Positions 8,745 through 17,280 of a stretch of DNA of 64,000 nt are shown piece by piece. The position numbers and the translations under genes were made by a program. The notes beneath the pieces were generated by a model, which was given only the letters and a program-made list of their open reading frames with translations, had not been told where the DNA came from and searched no databases. Where the stretch lies: NCBI GenBank assembly GCA_964473155.1, contig CAYYNT010000002.1:1-64000 (forward strand). Reading direction: 5' to 3'. Position 1 is the first letter of the stretch. Every line of letters starts with the position of its first letter. The DNA is from JAJFUG01 sp964473155. GTDB taxonomy: Bacteria; Gemmatimonadota; Glassbacteria; GWA2-58-10.

Positions 8745-10739
8745 GTGAGGCTGACCCCCCTCCTCGCCGCAGGCTGCTTTCTTTTAGCTTCAGCCGCTCC
8801 TCTCAGTGCGACTGAGGTCCCGGCGCGCCTGACCCTGAATGCCAGTCCGGACACGGCTCTTTCCCCCTGGACCGGTTACACCCGCGCCCACTGGATCGAA
8901 ATAGCCGGAAAGATGGTAGCCGGTGTGCTGCCATATTTCGACCCTCAGACCGGCATCCCGGATTTCAGGGGCCAGGACGCGGAAAGCGGACATTTCAAAT
9001 ACACCCCCGGTTTCACCGAGGAAAGCCGCAACGCGTTCGGCCGCTCGATGATCCTGGCCGCGCTCTACTGCGCGGGCAGCGGCGACAATACGGTCCCGGG
9101 CTGGAGCGGCAAAGTCAACGAGCCATACCTGAAAGGCCTGATCCGGGGCACGGATCCCTCAGATCCATGCTATTTCGGGCCGACCGGGGCTTTCGGGGCT
9201 TTCGGCGAAGAAATTTCGCAGGCCGTCATGTACTGCCCACGGTATTTCTGGGACCCGCTCACCGAGGAACAGAAACAGCGGGTGGCTGCCTGGCTGGCCG
9301 CGCTGGCGGGCGGAGTCGGGTTCGAGTGCAACTGCTGGTATTTCAACTCCGCTCCGGCTCCAGTCCTCCTCAAGTACGGCTATCCGTTCAATTACGAGCG
9401 TATCACCGAGCAGATGGACCGCCTGCTGAGCTGGCACTCCGGGGACGGATTTTTCGTGGACGGAGGCAACCGGTCTTACGATTACTACAATTTCTGGGGC
9501 TTCCAGATGTTCAACCTGTTCCACTACAAGTACACAGAACCCTGGAAGATGAGATTCGGACGCCGGATACGCGAGACAACCGGTCTGTTCATGCGGAGCT
9601 TCCCGATGTATTTCGGGTCGGACGGCGCTCCGGTGGCGTTCGGACGCTCACTTTCGTATCGCTGGGCCGCGGTCTGCCCGGTGGGCTACGCCGAGGCCGC
9701 CGGGCTGGGCGCGCTCGATCCGGGCCTGGAACGGAGAATCGCCTCGGGCTGCCTCAAGTATTTCTGGGAGGGTGGCGCGATGAGCGAAAACGGCCTTCTG
9801 CAACCCGGCTGGCTGGGCCCCAACGCCCTGGCCTCGGAGCCGTATGGCCATCGCGGCGCTCCCTACTGGGCATCCGTGGGATTCAGTCCGCTCCTTCTGC
9901 CCGCCGGCCACCTATTCTGGACCAGCCGCGAGAAAGCGATGCCAGCGGACAACGAGGACCGCGTGCGGGTGGTTGCCGGGGCGCAGCTCGTGCTCCGGAG
10001 CAACAGCCGCCGCGGCGAGGCCCGTCTTTACCCGGCCGGCAGCCCGCGCCACAACCAGGTCACCTGGGAGACCACAACCAAATACTATCAGCACTCCTAC
10101 TCCAGCGCGCTGGGATGGGCCGGGACCGGGGTGGCCGGGCCGGAACTGGCCCAGGGACGCTCGGGCGTGTCTCTGGACGGAAAAAACTGGTCCTATCGCA
10201 CGCAGCCCGCGCCGATTTTCATCACCGAACGCCATTGCGCGGATAAGTACGCCGCCGACCTGGGTGAGCGGGGACGGGCGCAGGTGATAACCCAGACAGT
10301 GATCGGCCGGGACGGCGAGGCGCACATGGTCTATCACACCTATCCTGAACCTCTTTATATCCGGGTGGCGGGATACGGGATCGCCGCGCCACACGGGACC
10401 GCGCCGGTCCGTTCGCTTGCCGGCGACACGCTGCGGATAGACACACGCGGCTACCAGAGCCTTCTCGGTATCCTGAAAGCTCCGGCCGGGAAACTGGAAA
10501 TGGTGGAGGTGGCTCCGCGTGAGGGCTGGAACCACAGTCATCTGTTCGGCGGAAGGGGCGTGTTCCCGCAGTGGACCAGCGACAAGCCGGTCCCGCCGAA
10601 AACGCCGGTGCTGTTCTATACGGACGGCGCGCGGGGTGAGAATATCACGCTGCCGGAGTTCGCGGTGTTCAAGGACCAGCTTGAGGAGGGACTCTGGGTG
10701 CGGTTCGAGGGAGTGCAGAACCTGCTGGAAGTGTTCTGA
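8745..10739 (+). CDS. secreted DUF2264 protein
   Basis: This 664-residue protein has a signal peptide (VRLTPLLAAGCFLLASAAPL) and a DUF2264 domain. The GTG at 8745 with GGAGG 7 bases upstream is preferred over an ATG further upstream, which would overlap the permease and bury the signal peptide. Family-typical stretches are TEESRNAFGRSMILAALY, CPRYFWDPLTEEQKQR and GDGFFVDGGNRSYDYYNF. The N-terminal 400 residues are predicted to be an alpha/alpha toroid and the remainder beta-rich. DUF2264 proteins occur in polysaccharide-use loci and are thought to be hydrolases or lyases, but this one's reaction is unknown. It is probably periplasmic. Confidence 0.83.
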   Translation: MRLTPLLAAGCFLLASAAPLSATEVPARLTLNASPDTALSPWTGYTRAHWIEIAGKMVAGVLPYFDPQTGIPDFRGQDAESGHFKYTPGFTEESRNAFGRSMILAALYCAGSGDNTVPGWSGKVNEPYLKGLIRGTDPSDPCYFGPTGAFGAFGEEISQAVMYCPRYFWDPLTEEQKQRVAAWLAALAGGVGFECNCWYFNSAPAPVLLKYGYPFNYERITEQMDRLLSWHSGDGFFVDGGNRSYDYYNFWGFQMFNLFHYKYTEPWKMRFGRRIRETTGLFMRSFPMYFGSDGAPVAFGRSLSYRWAAVCPVGYAEAAGLGALDPGLERRIASGCLKYFWEGGAMSENGLLQPGWLGPNALASEPYGHRGAPYWASVGFSPLLLPAGHLFWTSREKAMPADNEDRVRVVAGAQLVLRSNSRRGEARLYPAGSPRHNQVTWETTTKYYQHSYSSALGWAGTGVAGPELAQGRSGVSLDGKNWSYRTQPAPIFITERHCADKYAADLGERGRAQVITQTVIGRDGEAHMVYHTYPEPLYIRVAGYGIAAPHGTAPVRSLAGDTLRIDTRGYQSLLGILKAPAGKLEMVEVAPREGWNHSHLFGGRGVFPQWTSDKPVPPKTPVLFYTDGARGENITLPEFAVFKDQLEEGLWVRFEGVQNLLEVF

Positions 10740-10758
10740 TCGCGCCGGTCAAAATGCA

Positions 10759-10784
10759 CAGGGGCGCGGCAAGCCGTGCCCCTG
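10759..10784. repeat. dispersed palindrome, copy 2
   Basis: Arms CAGGGGCGCGGC and GCCGTGCCCCTG, with one mismatch, flank AA between the convergent DUF2264 and MazF genes. This is the same family as 4748-4773 and occupies the same kind of position. Confidence 0.75.
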
Positions 10785-10809
10785 AGTTATTATCTTAAAA
10801 AATTTCGAA

Positions 10810-11151
10810 TCACTTTAAAAGGGCATTGAGCAAAGCCAGAGACCGGGTGACGATTTCATCCGGGGCCTTTTCCTTGAAATGCGCCTTGCGCGCCCTCCAG
10901 TCAAGGCTTTTTACCTGATCGCACAGTATCGCCCCTTGCGTATCCATACCCGGCGGCAACTCCACTTCAAAAGGATACTTTTTTATTCTTGTCGTAATCG
11001 GCAGCATCACGGCAAGTCCGGTGGCTTTATTGTAATTTCTCGGGGAAACGACCATCTCCCTTCTGTCGCCTGCCTGTTCATGCCCGGCCTGCGGATTGAA
11101 CTGAATCCATACTATGTCGCCTCTATCCGGCGCCCACTCGCCGCTCACCAT
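10810..11151 (-). CDS. mazF: MazF/PemK-family endoribonuclease toxin
   Basis: This 113-residue protein is the size of MazF/ChpB toxins and begins with the characteristic beta-strand DRGDIVWIQFNPQAGHEQ, followed by RREMVVSPRNYNKATGLAVM. That order matches the family's G-D-I-V..F.P..GHEQ.G.RP pattern, here with R-E in place of R-P. The middle contains AILCDQVKSLDWRAR, which corresponds to the DQ-(R/K)-S-x-D loop next to the RNase site. It overlaps the upstream antitoxin gene by 7 bases (ATGGTGA), a common toxin-antitoxin arrangement. Members cleave mRNA at short sequences when the antitoxin is degraded. The cleavage site of this one is unknown. Confidence 0.9.
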   Translation of the reverse strand: MVSGEWAPDRGDIVWIQFNPQAGHEQAGDRREMVVSPRNYNKATGLAVMLPITTRIKKYPFEVELPPGMDTQGAILCDQVKSLDWRARKAHFKEKAPDEIVTRSLALLNALLK

Positions 11152-11390
11152 ATTTCCGCCCCGGCAGGACCGCCGGTTAGAACCTCTCCGTGAATATTAC
11201 TGTCATTAATTCTCTTTACCAACTCGTCAAGTGAGTATTCCGCACAGGCAGGCGTCACCACCATTTTGCCGCCGGTGACATTGATATCAATCTGGGAACC
11301 GGCGCAAAGATTCAATTGCTCGGCTACCACTTTTCTCACTCTGATACCATAGCTGTTGCCCCATTTCTGGAGCGTGGCGCGGATAACCAC
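11145..11390 (-). CDS. mazE: MazE/AbrB-type antitoxin
   Basis: This 81-residue protein has an N-terminal swapped-hairpin AbrB fold: the KWGNSYGIRVRKVVAEQL motif at about 9-26 is the DNA-binding signature of MazE antitoxins. The C-terminal half (SLDELVKRINDSN) is the probable toxin-binding tail. The start is a GTG with AGGAGG a few bases upstream. MazE normally dimerises, neutralises MazF and represses its own promoter. A palindrome in the candidate promoter just upstream fits autoregulation. Confidence 0.9.
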   Translation of the reverse strand: MVIRATLQKWGNSYGIRVRKVVAEQLNLCAGSQIDINVTGGKMVVTPACAEYSLDELVKRINDSNIHGEVLTGGPAGAEIW

Positions 11391-11436
11391 CTATCCTCCT
11401 CCGTTAAAACAGAATTTACTTTGCTTGTGTCTACAC

Positions 11437-11467
11437 TATGTATATACATAACTTATAATCCTGTCAA
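11437..11467 (-). promoter_or_regulatory. mazEF promoter with overlapping palindromic operator
   Basis: Read on the minus strand, TTGACA (11462-11467) is followed after 17 bases by TATACA (11439-11444). A perfect 14-base palindrome, TATGTATATACATA (11437-11450), overlaps the -10 box. This is the arrangement expected of a MazE-repressed promoter. It lies about 50 bases before the mazE start. Confidence 0.65.
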
Positions 11468-11494
11468 GAACTTTGGTGTTATTAACCTAAAAAA

Positions 11495-11625
11495 GGGGCT
11501 GTCCCAAAAGTCTTAAATGTAAGGGGCACGGCGCGCCGTGCCCCTACAAAACTGCTTTTATTTCAATTGGTTAGAGATTGCTAAAATTTGCAAAGAGCAA
11601 AATCCGGGACTTTTGAGACAGCCCC
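11495..11625. mobile_element. MITE-like element, copy 1 (131 bp)
   Basis: The element begins GGGGCTGTCCCAAAAGTC, and the complement of its other end is GGGGCTGTCTCAAAAGTC, giving 18-base terminal inverted repeats with one mismatch. It has no coding capacity. A second copy at 21890-22015 is near-identical apart from a 5-base deletion and a few substitutions. The interior carries the GGGGCACGGC palindrome (11523-11544). Such ends are typical of non-autonomous derivatives of insertion sequences. No clear target duplication is seen here. Confidence 0.8.
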
Positions 11626-11653
11626 GGTCATTCGCGCAATATGTCAAAGCCGG

Positions 11654-12370
11654 TCAGAAGTTGAACGTGGCCCCGATACGCACCACGAACATGTCAGTGG
11701 CGCTTTCCACGGTGTCGTAGGTCACGCTGCCGAGGTTGCGTTCGATGGAGCCTTTCTTGAGGTATTCGGCATTGCCGCCGAAAAGATAGCCGAGCTTAAT
11801 ATCGATAAGGGCTTCGTTCAATTCGCCTTTCAGCATCTCCTTGCGCTTCCAGACCGGAACCTGCAGTCCTCCGCCCACACCGAAATTCCAGGTGAAATCG
11901 CTCTGGTTGGTGCTTGCGGCAATCGGATCATCATTGCCGGAAAATCCGTGATTCTCGATCTTGGTCCGGGTGGCGATATATGTCAGTCCGCCGAACACCT
12001 CGCCATAGGGACGGACCGGTCCACGGCGCACCCCGACTGAAAATCCAGGACTGAAAAGGACCATGTAGTTGTCCGTGACCACATCCACCACCACATCCGG
12101 AATGGTCAGGCTGAACGGCTCAGTCCGGCGCTCCCGTCCGTAATTCAGATAACCCAGATCAGCAAACAGAACCGGAGCCACGGCCGATTCCTGCGCAAAA
12201 GCCCAGCCCACGCGGCCGCTGCCGCCCCAGGCGAAATTCACCTGCTCGCTGAAATCCCCCTGCGGCCAGGCGAGCGAAAGCCCCGCTCCGGCGGTAAGCT
12301 CTGCGCGCAACGGCATTGCAACCGCGAAAAACAACAGAACAAAAACCGGAACAAACCTGATTGCCCGCAT
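11654..12370 (-). CDS. outer-membrane beta-barrel protein
   Basis: This 238-residue protein has a signal peptide (MRAIRFVPVFVLLFFAVAMPLRA) followed by alternating hydrophobic beta strands. It ends in ATFNF, the terminal-aromatic signature recognised by the BAM machinery. The ATG at 12370 has AAGGAG 8 bases upstream and starts the signal peptide, so longer upstream readings are unlikely. Glycine-rich strands such as GRVGWAF and WNFGVGGGLQVP suggest a small barrel of about eight to ten strands, as in OmpA/OprF-like porin-like proteins. No periplasmic domain is attached. The function is unknown. Confidence 0.78.
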   Translation of the reverse strand: MRAIRFVPVFVLLFFAVAMPLRAELTAGAGLSLAWPQGDFSEQVNFAWGGSGRVGWAFAQESAVAPVLFADLGYLNYGRERRTEPFSLTIPDVVVDVVTDNYMVLFSPGFSVGVRRGPVRPYGEVFGGLTYIATRTKIENHGFSGNDDPIAASTNQSDFTWNFGVGGGLQVPVWKRKEMLKGELNEALIDIKLGYLFGGNAEYLKKGSIERNLGSVTYDTVESATDMFVVRIGATFNF

Positions 12371-12506
12371 GCCTCTGCTCCTTGAATATGGATCTTTGTG
12401 GAGACCGGAATTCACAACGGCGCATGGAATATAACACAACTCGATAAAAAAGAGGAGAACCGTGAGACAAACCGGCCCTCCCCTGTACACTTCCATAAAT
12501 ATAAAA

Positions 12507-13478
12507 TCAGCGTGAAAGGTTTTGACGCAGAAGCAGACCAGTCAACCAGTCCAGGAAACCCTCCTTGTCTATTTCCATGCCGATTTCACAGTTGGCCGAA
12601 CGGCTTTCATCCACCACGGTGTACCCCTCATCCGTGACCCGCACGTGCGCCTTCCGCGTGCTTACGAAATTTTCATCCAGGGCCATCGAAACCGCCACGG
12701 GATCGAACAGCACCGGGTCGTGGCCGGGGCGATGAGCCGACCAGAGCGAATAGAGTCCCATGATCGCATCGGTCAAAGGCGATCCCCGGTCGGCAAGCTG
12801 CCGCCGCCGGGCTTCGTTGAAGTTCACCAGCGTGGTGACATCCAGACCGGCAAGCCGGATCGGAACTCCGGAGGTCATGAATTTCTGCGCGCTCGGGACA
12901 TCGGCCCGGACATTCCATTCCGCGCTCGGGATCGGGCTTCCGCCATAGCCCATGTAGAACGAGCCGAACATGGCGACCACCTCTTTCACCAGCTTCCAGG
13001 CCTCCGGGTCCAGCGTTATGGCATCCCCAAGATTGGTTGTCGGTCCCACGCTGATAATGGTCACCTGAAGCGGATATTTTTTCAGGTTGCGGATGATAAA
13101 CTGTGCGGCTGATTCGCCGGCGGGATTGTATTTATCGAATCCCGCGCCCCAGGCGAGTTGAGCCGGGAGTTGATCGCCCTGCCGCGTGGCCCGTCCCGCC
13201 ATCACCGGGATATTCTCCTGCCCGGCTTCCCAGAGCATGCGGCAGCTCACCCGCGCCCGCTCGGCCGTAGGCCCGTCGCATACAGTTATGCCCAGCACCT
13301 CGAAACGGTCGCTGAGCTGCACCAGCGCGTGCGCGAAAGCATCGTCAATGTCCCCTGCTATATCGGTGTCGAAAATGATCTTTTTCTTTTCAGCCCGCGC
13401 ATTTCCCGCAGTCAGGGCCAGGCAGAGCAGCGCCAGGGACATCCAGCGCAGAAAAGAAATAGAGAGAGGTTCAAACAT
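12507..13478 (-). CDS. exported inosine-uridine-type nucleoside hydrolase
   Basis: This 323-residue protein has a signal peptide (FLRWMSLALLCLALTAGNARA) and then the calcium-binding motif IIFDTDIAGDIDDAFAHAL at about 34-52, the DTDxxxDxDDAxA signature of the IUNH family. The internal SVGPTTNLGDAI is also characteristic. Family members cleave the N-glycosidic bond of nucleosides to a base and ribose. A secreted form would act on nucleosides outside the cytoplasm. Its start lies 25 bases after the stop of the fusion gene at 13504-15390, so the two probably form an operon. Confidence 0.88.
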   Translation of the reverse strand: MFEPLSISFLRWMSLALLCLALTAGNARAEKKKIIFDTDIAGDIDDAFAHALVQLSDRFEVLGITVCDGPTAERARVSCRMLWEAGQENIPVMAGRATRQGDQLPAQLAWGAGFDKYNPAGESAAQFIIRNLKKYPLQVTIISVGPTTNLGDAITLDPEAWKLVKEVVAMFGSFYMGYGGSPIPSAEWNVRADVPSAQKFMTSGVPIRLAGLDVTTLVNFNEARRRQLADRGSPLTDAIMGLYSLWSAHRPGHDPVLFDPVAVSMALDENFVSTRKAHVRVTDEGYTVVDESRSANCEIGMEIDKEGFLDWLTGLLLRQNLSR

Positions 13479-13503
13479 CAGCCGTTTCCCCCACCTATTG
13501 TTA

Positions 13504-15390
13504 TCACAGGTGCGCATCCAGAAATTTAACCAGTTCCTCGAACATTTCGAGCGTGAATTCATGCGGTCCGTTCGGACGCCAGGCTGTCAGGTTGTCCGGC
13601 GCTCCGGAGCGCTGGTAGGACGGCTGAGCCTTTTCCAACAGGTCCTCGACGCCCTCTTTCGGCATGCCGATGTCTTCGAGCGGCGCGGCGATGAAATATG
13701 GGCGCGGAGCCTGGGCCGCCACGATATCCCCCTGGTCGAAACGCTGAAGGATCCCCGGCACCCACCAGTAATGACCGTGATAACCTGTCTCGCCAATCTG
13801 CAGCATCGTGCGCCAGGAGCCGACCCCGCCGCAAAGCGGCGCCGCCGCTGCGAAACGCGGATCCGCGGCCGTGGCGAAGAAAGTGGTAATCCCGCCGAAC
13901 GACATCCCCGTGCAGCCCACCCTCGCTGAATCGACATCCGGCCGGGCCTGAAGATAACTCAGGGCCTGACGTATCTCGTAGGCATGCACACCCTGCGAAG
14001 TGAACCCCTGGATCAGGTAGGATTTGCTCTGCTTGTCGCTCAGATAGCCACGGTCACCCAGCCCCCGCTGCGTGAGCGAAAGTGTGACATAGCCGCGGCG
14101 GGCCAACTCGGAGGCCCAGCCGTGAAGGCGCTGGTGCGGCTCCTGCGGGGTCGGTCGCCCAAGGCTGCGGTAATCCGCTATGCCGAAAAAATCCTCGGTC
14201 AGGACGAATCGGTCGCCGCCTGTGCCCGACAGGCAGATAACCGCCGGAAGAGGCTTGTCTCCGGCGTTCTCCGGCTTGCAGACAAAGGCCGCGGCTTCCT
14301 CGCCGAATATCGTGGGCCAGCGCACCTCCTGACGGGTGAAACCCTTGCAGCTTTCGATCTTGCCCTCCACCACCTGGGCCTCCGGCGGCTGGACAGGAGT
14401 GTTCAGGACACGGCAGACCTGCTCGAATATCGTGTTCTCCGGCGGAGAAGTCTCGCGCAACCGCCGGTAAAAATCATCCCATACCGGATGCGGCCCGCTG
14501 GACTGGTCCTCGTGAATACCGGTCACCACTTCGACAGCGCCCGAGGTCTTTGATAAATCGTAGTGGCCGCGCTCATCTATCCAGGGGGCGGCTGCTTTCA
14601 GCCTGACGGCGTTCCCGCCACGGTCCAGAGCTGCCACGGCAGCCAGGGCCGAGATGTTGAAGACCTCAGTGGAGCGGAAACGGTTGAAAACGAGCAGGAG
14701 GTTCAGATAATCGGCCAGCGGGCTTACACCGCGGAGATTGCGGCCATGGATCCAGCGCGTGGCGCTCAGGCTGTTGTTGCCCGGCGGGACTACAGTCAGA
14801 CGCGCCCCGGAAGCAAACAGCACCCGCTGGGCTTCCAGGTCCATCAGGCTGTTGTGCTCTCCGCCCTCTCCATCCGGCCAGGCCGCTCCACCAAGCCAGA
14901 CAAACTCCGCGCGCTCCTTCAGCGATGGGTCGATCAGCAGGGCGCTGGCCAGGTTGGTAGCCGGGCCCAGACCCAGCACCACCAGCGGCCCCTCGCCCTT
15001 GAGACGGGAGGCATCCACGATGAAACGGGCCGCCGGGCTCTCCACCGGAGCCTGACCTGAAAGCAGCGCGTGTTCAGCCCCACGCAGCACCGGTATCCCT
15101 CGCATTCCGGAAAGCCCGAGCACGGTGTGAATTTCGCGGAAATTGTTCTCCAGCGTGCCCTCGCCGCTGTGCACCGCGGTCAGCCCCAGTATTTCAAACC
15201 GGTCCGGAGAGAGCAGGGCATAGGCGATTGCATGCTGGTCATCCCGCTCCAGAGCGGCGTCCGTATCTATTATAAGGCGCAGACGCTCTGCGGCGACGCT
15301 TTCAGTCGCGCTCAGCGCAGGGAAAATTAGGAATGCGGATGTCACAATCCACAGCAGCGGAATGCCGCGTATCCCTCGGTTATGTTTCAT
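13504..15390 (-). CDS. exported nucleoside hydrolase fused to an alpha/beta hydrolase
   Basis: This 628-residue two-domain protein starts with a signal peptide (about 1-34). The N-terminal domain (about 37-310) carries LIIDTDAALERDDQHAIAYA, which keeps the IUNH metal-binding aspartates in a slightly altered spacing, plus GLGPATNLASAL. The C-terminal domain (about 340-628) is an alpha/beta hydrolase: AVICLSGTGGDR gives the oxyanion region, GCTGMSFGGITT the nucleophile elbow with Ser near 497, and PNGPHEF a candidate catalytic His near 606. This half resembles acetyl-xylan-esterase or dipeptidyl-peptidase-like enzymes. Both halves look intact, so this is a real fusion and not a frameshift artefact. 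The substrate linking both reactions is unknown, perhaps an acylated or modified nucleoside. Confidence 0.82.
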   Translation of the reverse strand: MKHNRGIRGIPLLWIVTSAFLIFPALSATESVAAERLRLIIDTDAALERDDQHAIAYALLSPDRFEILGLTAVHSGEGTLENNFREIHTVLGLSGMRGIPVLRGAEHALLSGQAPVESPAARFIVDASRLKGEGPLVVLGLGPATNLASALLIDPSLKERAEFVWLGGAAWPDGEGGEHNSLMDLEAQRVLFASGARLTVVPPGNNSLSATRWIHGRNLRGVSPLADYLNLLLVFNRFRSTEVFNISALAAVAALDRGGNAVRLKAAAPWIDERGHYDLSKTSGAVEVVTGIHEDQSSGPHPVWDDFYRRLRETSPPENTIFEQVCRVLNTPVQPPEAQVVEGKIESCKGFTRQEVRWPTIFGEEAAAFVCKPENAGDKPLPAVICLSGTGGDRFVLTEDFFGIADYRSLGRPTPQEPHQRLHGWASELARRGYVTLSLTQRGLGDRGYLSDKQSKSYLIQGFTSQGVHAYEIRQALSYLQARPDVDSARVGCTGMSFGGITTFFATAADPRFAAAAPLCGGVGSWRTMLQIGETGYHGHYWWVPGILQRFDQGDIVAAQAPRPYFIAAPLEDIGMPKEGVEDLLEKAQPSYQRSGAPDNLTAWRPNGPHEFTLEMFEELVKFLDAHL

Positions 15391-15428
15391 CCGTCCCCCA
15401 GATTGGAATTTTTATGCTTGATATCCGT

Positions 15429-15734
15429 TCAGATGCCTCCGAAATGACGCCACCAGAAATCCTCTCCACCGGCGTACTGCTCCACATCCTCCTCGCGCAG
15501 CGAGTACTGATAATTGTTGCAATAGTCCATCAGAGTGTCGTACGCCATGTTGATTTCGGCCTGTCTTTCCTTGCAGATTTCAGGAGATTCACGGCAGAGG
15601 TCCGGGTGCCATTGACGGGATAGCTGGCGATAACTCTCCCGCACCTGGCGCAGCGACACTCGATCCGGAAGGCCGAGAACGCGGCGCGCCCGGTCCAGGC
15701 GGGTGAATAGGTTTTCTCTACCGTTGCCGGTCAT
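15429..15734 (-). CDS. small J-domain protein
   Basis: This 101-residue protein is little more than a J domain: SLRQVRESYRQLSRQWHPDL at about 26-45 contains the HPD tripeptide needed to stimulate Hsp70 ATPase, followed by helix III with EINMAYDTLMDYC. There is no zinc-finger or C-terminal substrate-binding region as in DnaJ. The short C-terminus is acidic and aromatic. AGGGACAGG precedes the ATG. It probably acts as a co-chaperone for DnaK or a specialised Hsp70. It lies about 40 bases upstream of the nucleoside hydrolase fusion, on the same strand, with no obvious functional link. Confidence 0.82.
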   Translation of the reverse strand: MTGNGRENLFTRLDRARRVLGLPDRVSLRQVRESYRQLSRQWHPDLCRESPEICKERQAEINMAYDTLMDYCNNYQYSLREEDVEQYAGGEDFWWRHFGGI

Positions 15735-15857
15735 GCCTGTCCCTGCCTGTCTGCCAGTTCGAATGCTTAAATTATACTCGACAGCGACCTGGATTCAAGA
15801 GAAAGATATATCTTGGAAAACCGATTTCAGAAAAATCCTGTCGACCATAAATAACAA

Positions 15858-15877
15858 GGGCACGGCGCACCGTGCCC
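15858..15877. repeat. dispersed palindrome, copy 4
   Basis: GGGCACGG and CCGTGCCC flank a CGCA loop, downstream of the Gfo/Idh/MocA gene and upstream of the J-domain gene, both on the minus strand. It belongs to the same family as 4748-4773. Confidence 0.7.
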
Positions 15878-15909
15878 CAGGTATATCTAAAGCTTTCTTC
15901 TTTCCGCCG

Positions 15910-17205
15910 TCAAACCTTGCGCGGCTGGCCGGGAATCGGGACCGGGCTCTGCGGAGCCACGCCGTTCATCCTGCCAGGCGCCAGGTCCAGCGTTGATTTC
16001 AGCATCGCATCCCAGGTGATTTTCTGCCCGGTATAGGCGGCCTCGCGTCCCATGACCGCGGTCAGGGTGCTGTCCACCGCGAAATCGAGCGCATCATTGC
16101 GCGCCGCGCCCTTGCGGATGCTATCGATCAGCACCTGATGCTCGTAGACGCTCGAATTGGCCGGTTTGCCGCGATAGCGCCAGTTGACCTCGCCGCGGAT
16201 ACGCTCACGGCAGTCGGTCTCGCCCTTGGTCCCGTACACCATCGACGACATCATCTGCTCACAGCCTTCCCATTGACGGCACATCAGAGGGACACGCAAG
16301 CCCTCAGGGTACTCGAAATTGATGGCCATGTTATCCCAGATATTGCCATACTTGGGATCGGTGCGCTGCTGACGGCCGCCCTGGCCTACAGCCGATATCG
16401 GGTGCGACCCAAGAACCCAGTTCATATGGTCGATCTGGTGCACCAGCATCTCCACGATCTGGTCCCCGGAAAGCCAGCAGAAATAATACCAGTTGCGGCA
16501 CTGATATTCCATCTGGCTCCAGGCCGGGTTGGAGCCTCGATGCCATAGCCCGCCGCCCATGCGCATGACCTGCCCCGCGAGAATTTTACCCACTGCTCCG
16601 CTGTGGATCTGTTTGATCGTTTCTATAACTGCCAGGTCATGACGTGCATTAAGGCCCACCACGACTGACAGACCCTTGCTCTTGGCGGCCTCTGCTGCGG
16701 CGCGCGCCTGACGGCAGCCTACCGGGTCAGTGGCCAGCGGTTTTTCGGCGAACATGTGCTTGCCGGCCTTCACCGCGGCGTCCATGTGCGGGGGACGGAA
16801 TCCCGGAGGAGTAGCCAGGATGACATAGTCGATATCTGTCTTAAGCACTTTCTGATAACCATCCATACCCACAAACATGTTCTGCTTGGGCACGTTAATC
16901 ATTTTCTGCAATTCGCCCTGAAGGTCCTTGTCCTCACGCAGGGCTTTCAGACTGCTCTCGATCCGGTCCATGCCTATATCTGCCATGGCCACCAGTTCGA
17001 CATTACCCGGGTCCGCCGTGATAGCATTGGCTACCGCGCCGGTGCCACGCCCGCCACAGCCGACCACGCCGATCTTCAACCTCTTTTTCGAGGCCTGCGC
17101 ATGAGCGCTTTTAACAAAAGGGAATGCAGTGATGACTGTTGCTGCGGCTGCGCCGGCGGCAAGAAAATCGCGGCGCGAGATCGATCCTTCCTGTTCCTTG
17201 CTCAT
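15910..17205 (-). CDS. Tat-exported Gfo/Idh/MocA family oxidoreductase
   Basis: This 431-residue protein opens with a twin-arginine signal (SRRDFLAAGAAAATVITAFP), so it is exported folded, presumably with bound NAD(P). The Rossmann motif IGVVGCGGRGTGAVANAI begins near residue 46, and EKPLATDP at about 155-162 matches the conserved EKP of the family, which contributes the catalytic Lys. Members oxidise or reduce sugars, inositols and modified glycans. GGGGAG lies 5 bases before the ATG. The FucI-like gene just upstream also has a Tat signal, which suggests the two act on the same exported or surface sugar. Confidence 0.88.
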   Translation of the reverse strand: MSKEQEGSISRRDFLAAGAAAATVITAFPFVKSAHAQASKKRLKIGVVGCGGRGTGAVANAITADPGNVELVAMADIGMDRIESSLKALREDKDLQGELQKMINVPKQNMFVGMDGYQKVLKTDIDYVILATPPGFRPPHMDAAVKAGKHMFAEKPLATDPVGCRQARAAAEAAKSKGLSVVVGLNARHDLAVIETIKQIHSGAVGKILAGQVMRMGGGLWHRGSNPAWSQMEYQCRNWYYFCWLSGDQIVEMLVHQIDHMNWVLGSHPISAVGQGGRQQRTDPKYGNIWDNMAINFEYPEGLRVPLMCRQWEGCEQMMSSMVYGTKGETDCRERIRGEVNWRYRGKPANSSVYEHQVLIDSIRKGAARNDALDFAVDSTLTAVMGREAAYTGQKITWDAMLKSTLDLAPGRMNGVAPQSPVPIPGQPRKV

Positions 17206-17280
17206 TTGGACTCCCCTGTCGAGTTATACATGAAAAACGTCCGGCGGTTTATATTGAGACAAATTAGTCAATTCTTGCGC

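Noticed and set aside
9167..10246. 359-codon frame inside the DUF2264 gene
   Set aside because: It is Arg/Gly/Pro-rich, has no family similarity and lies in another frame of a gene with a clear signal peptide and domain.
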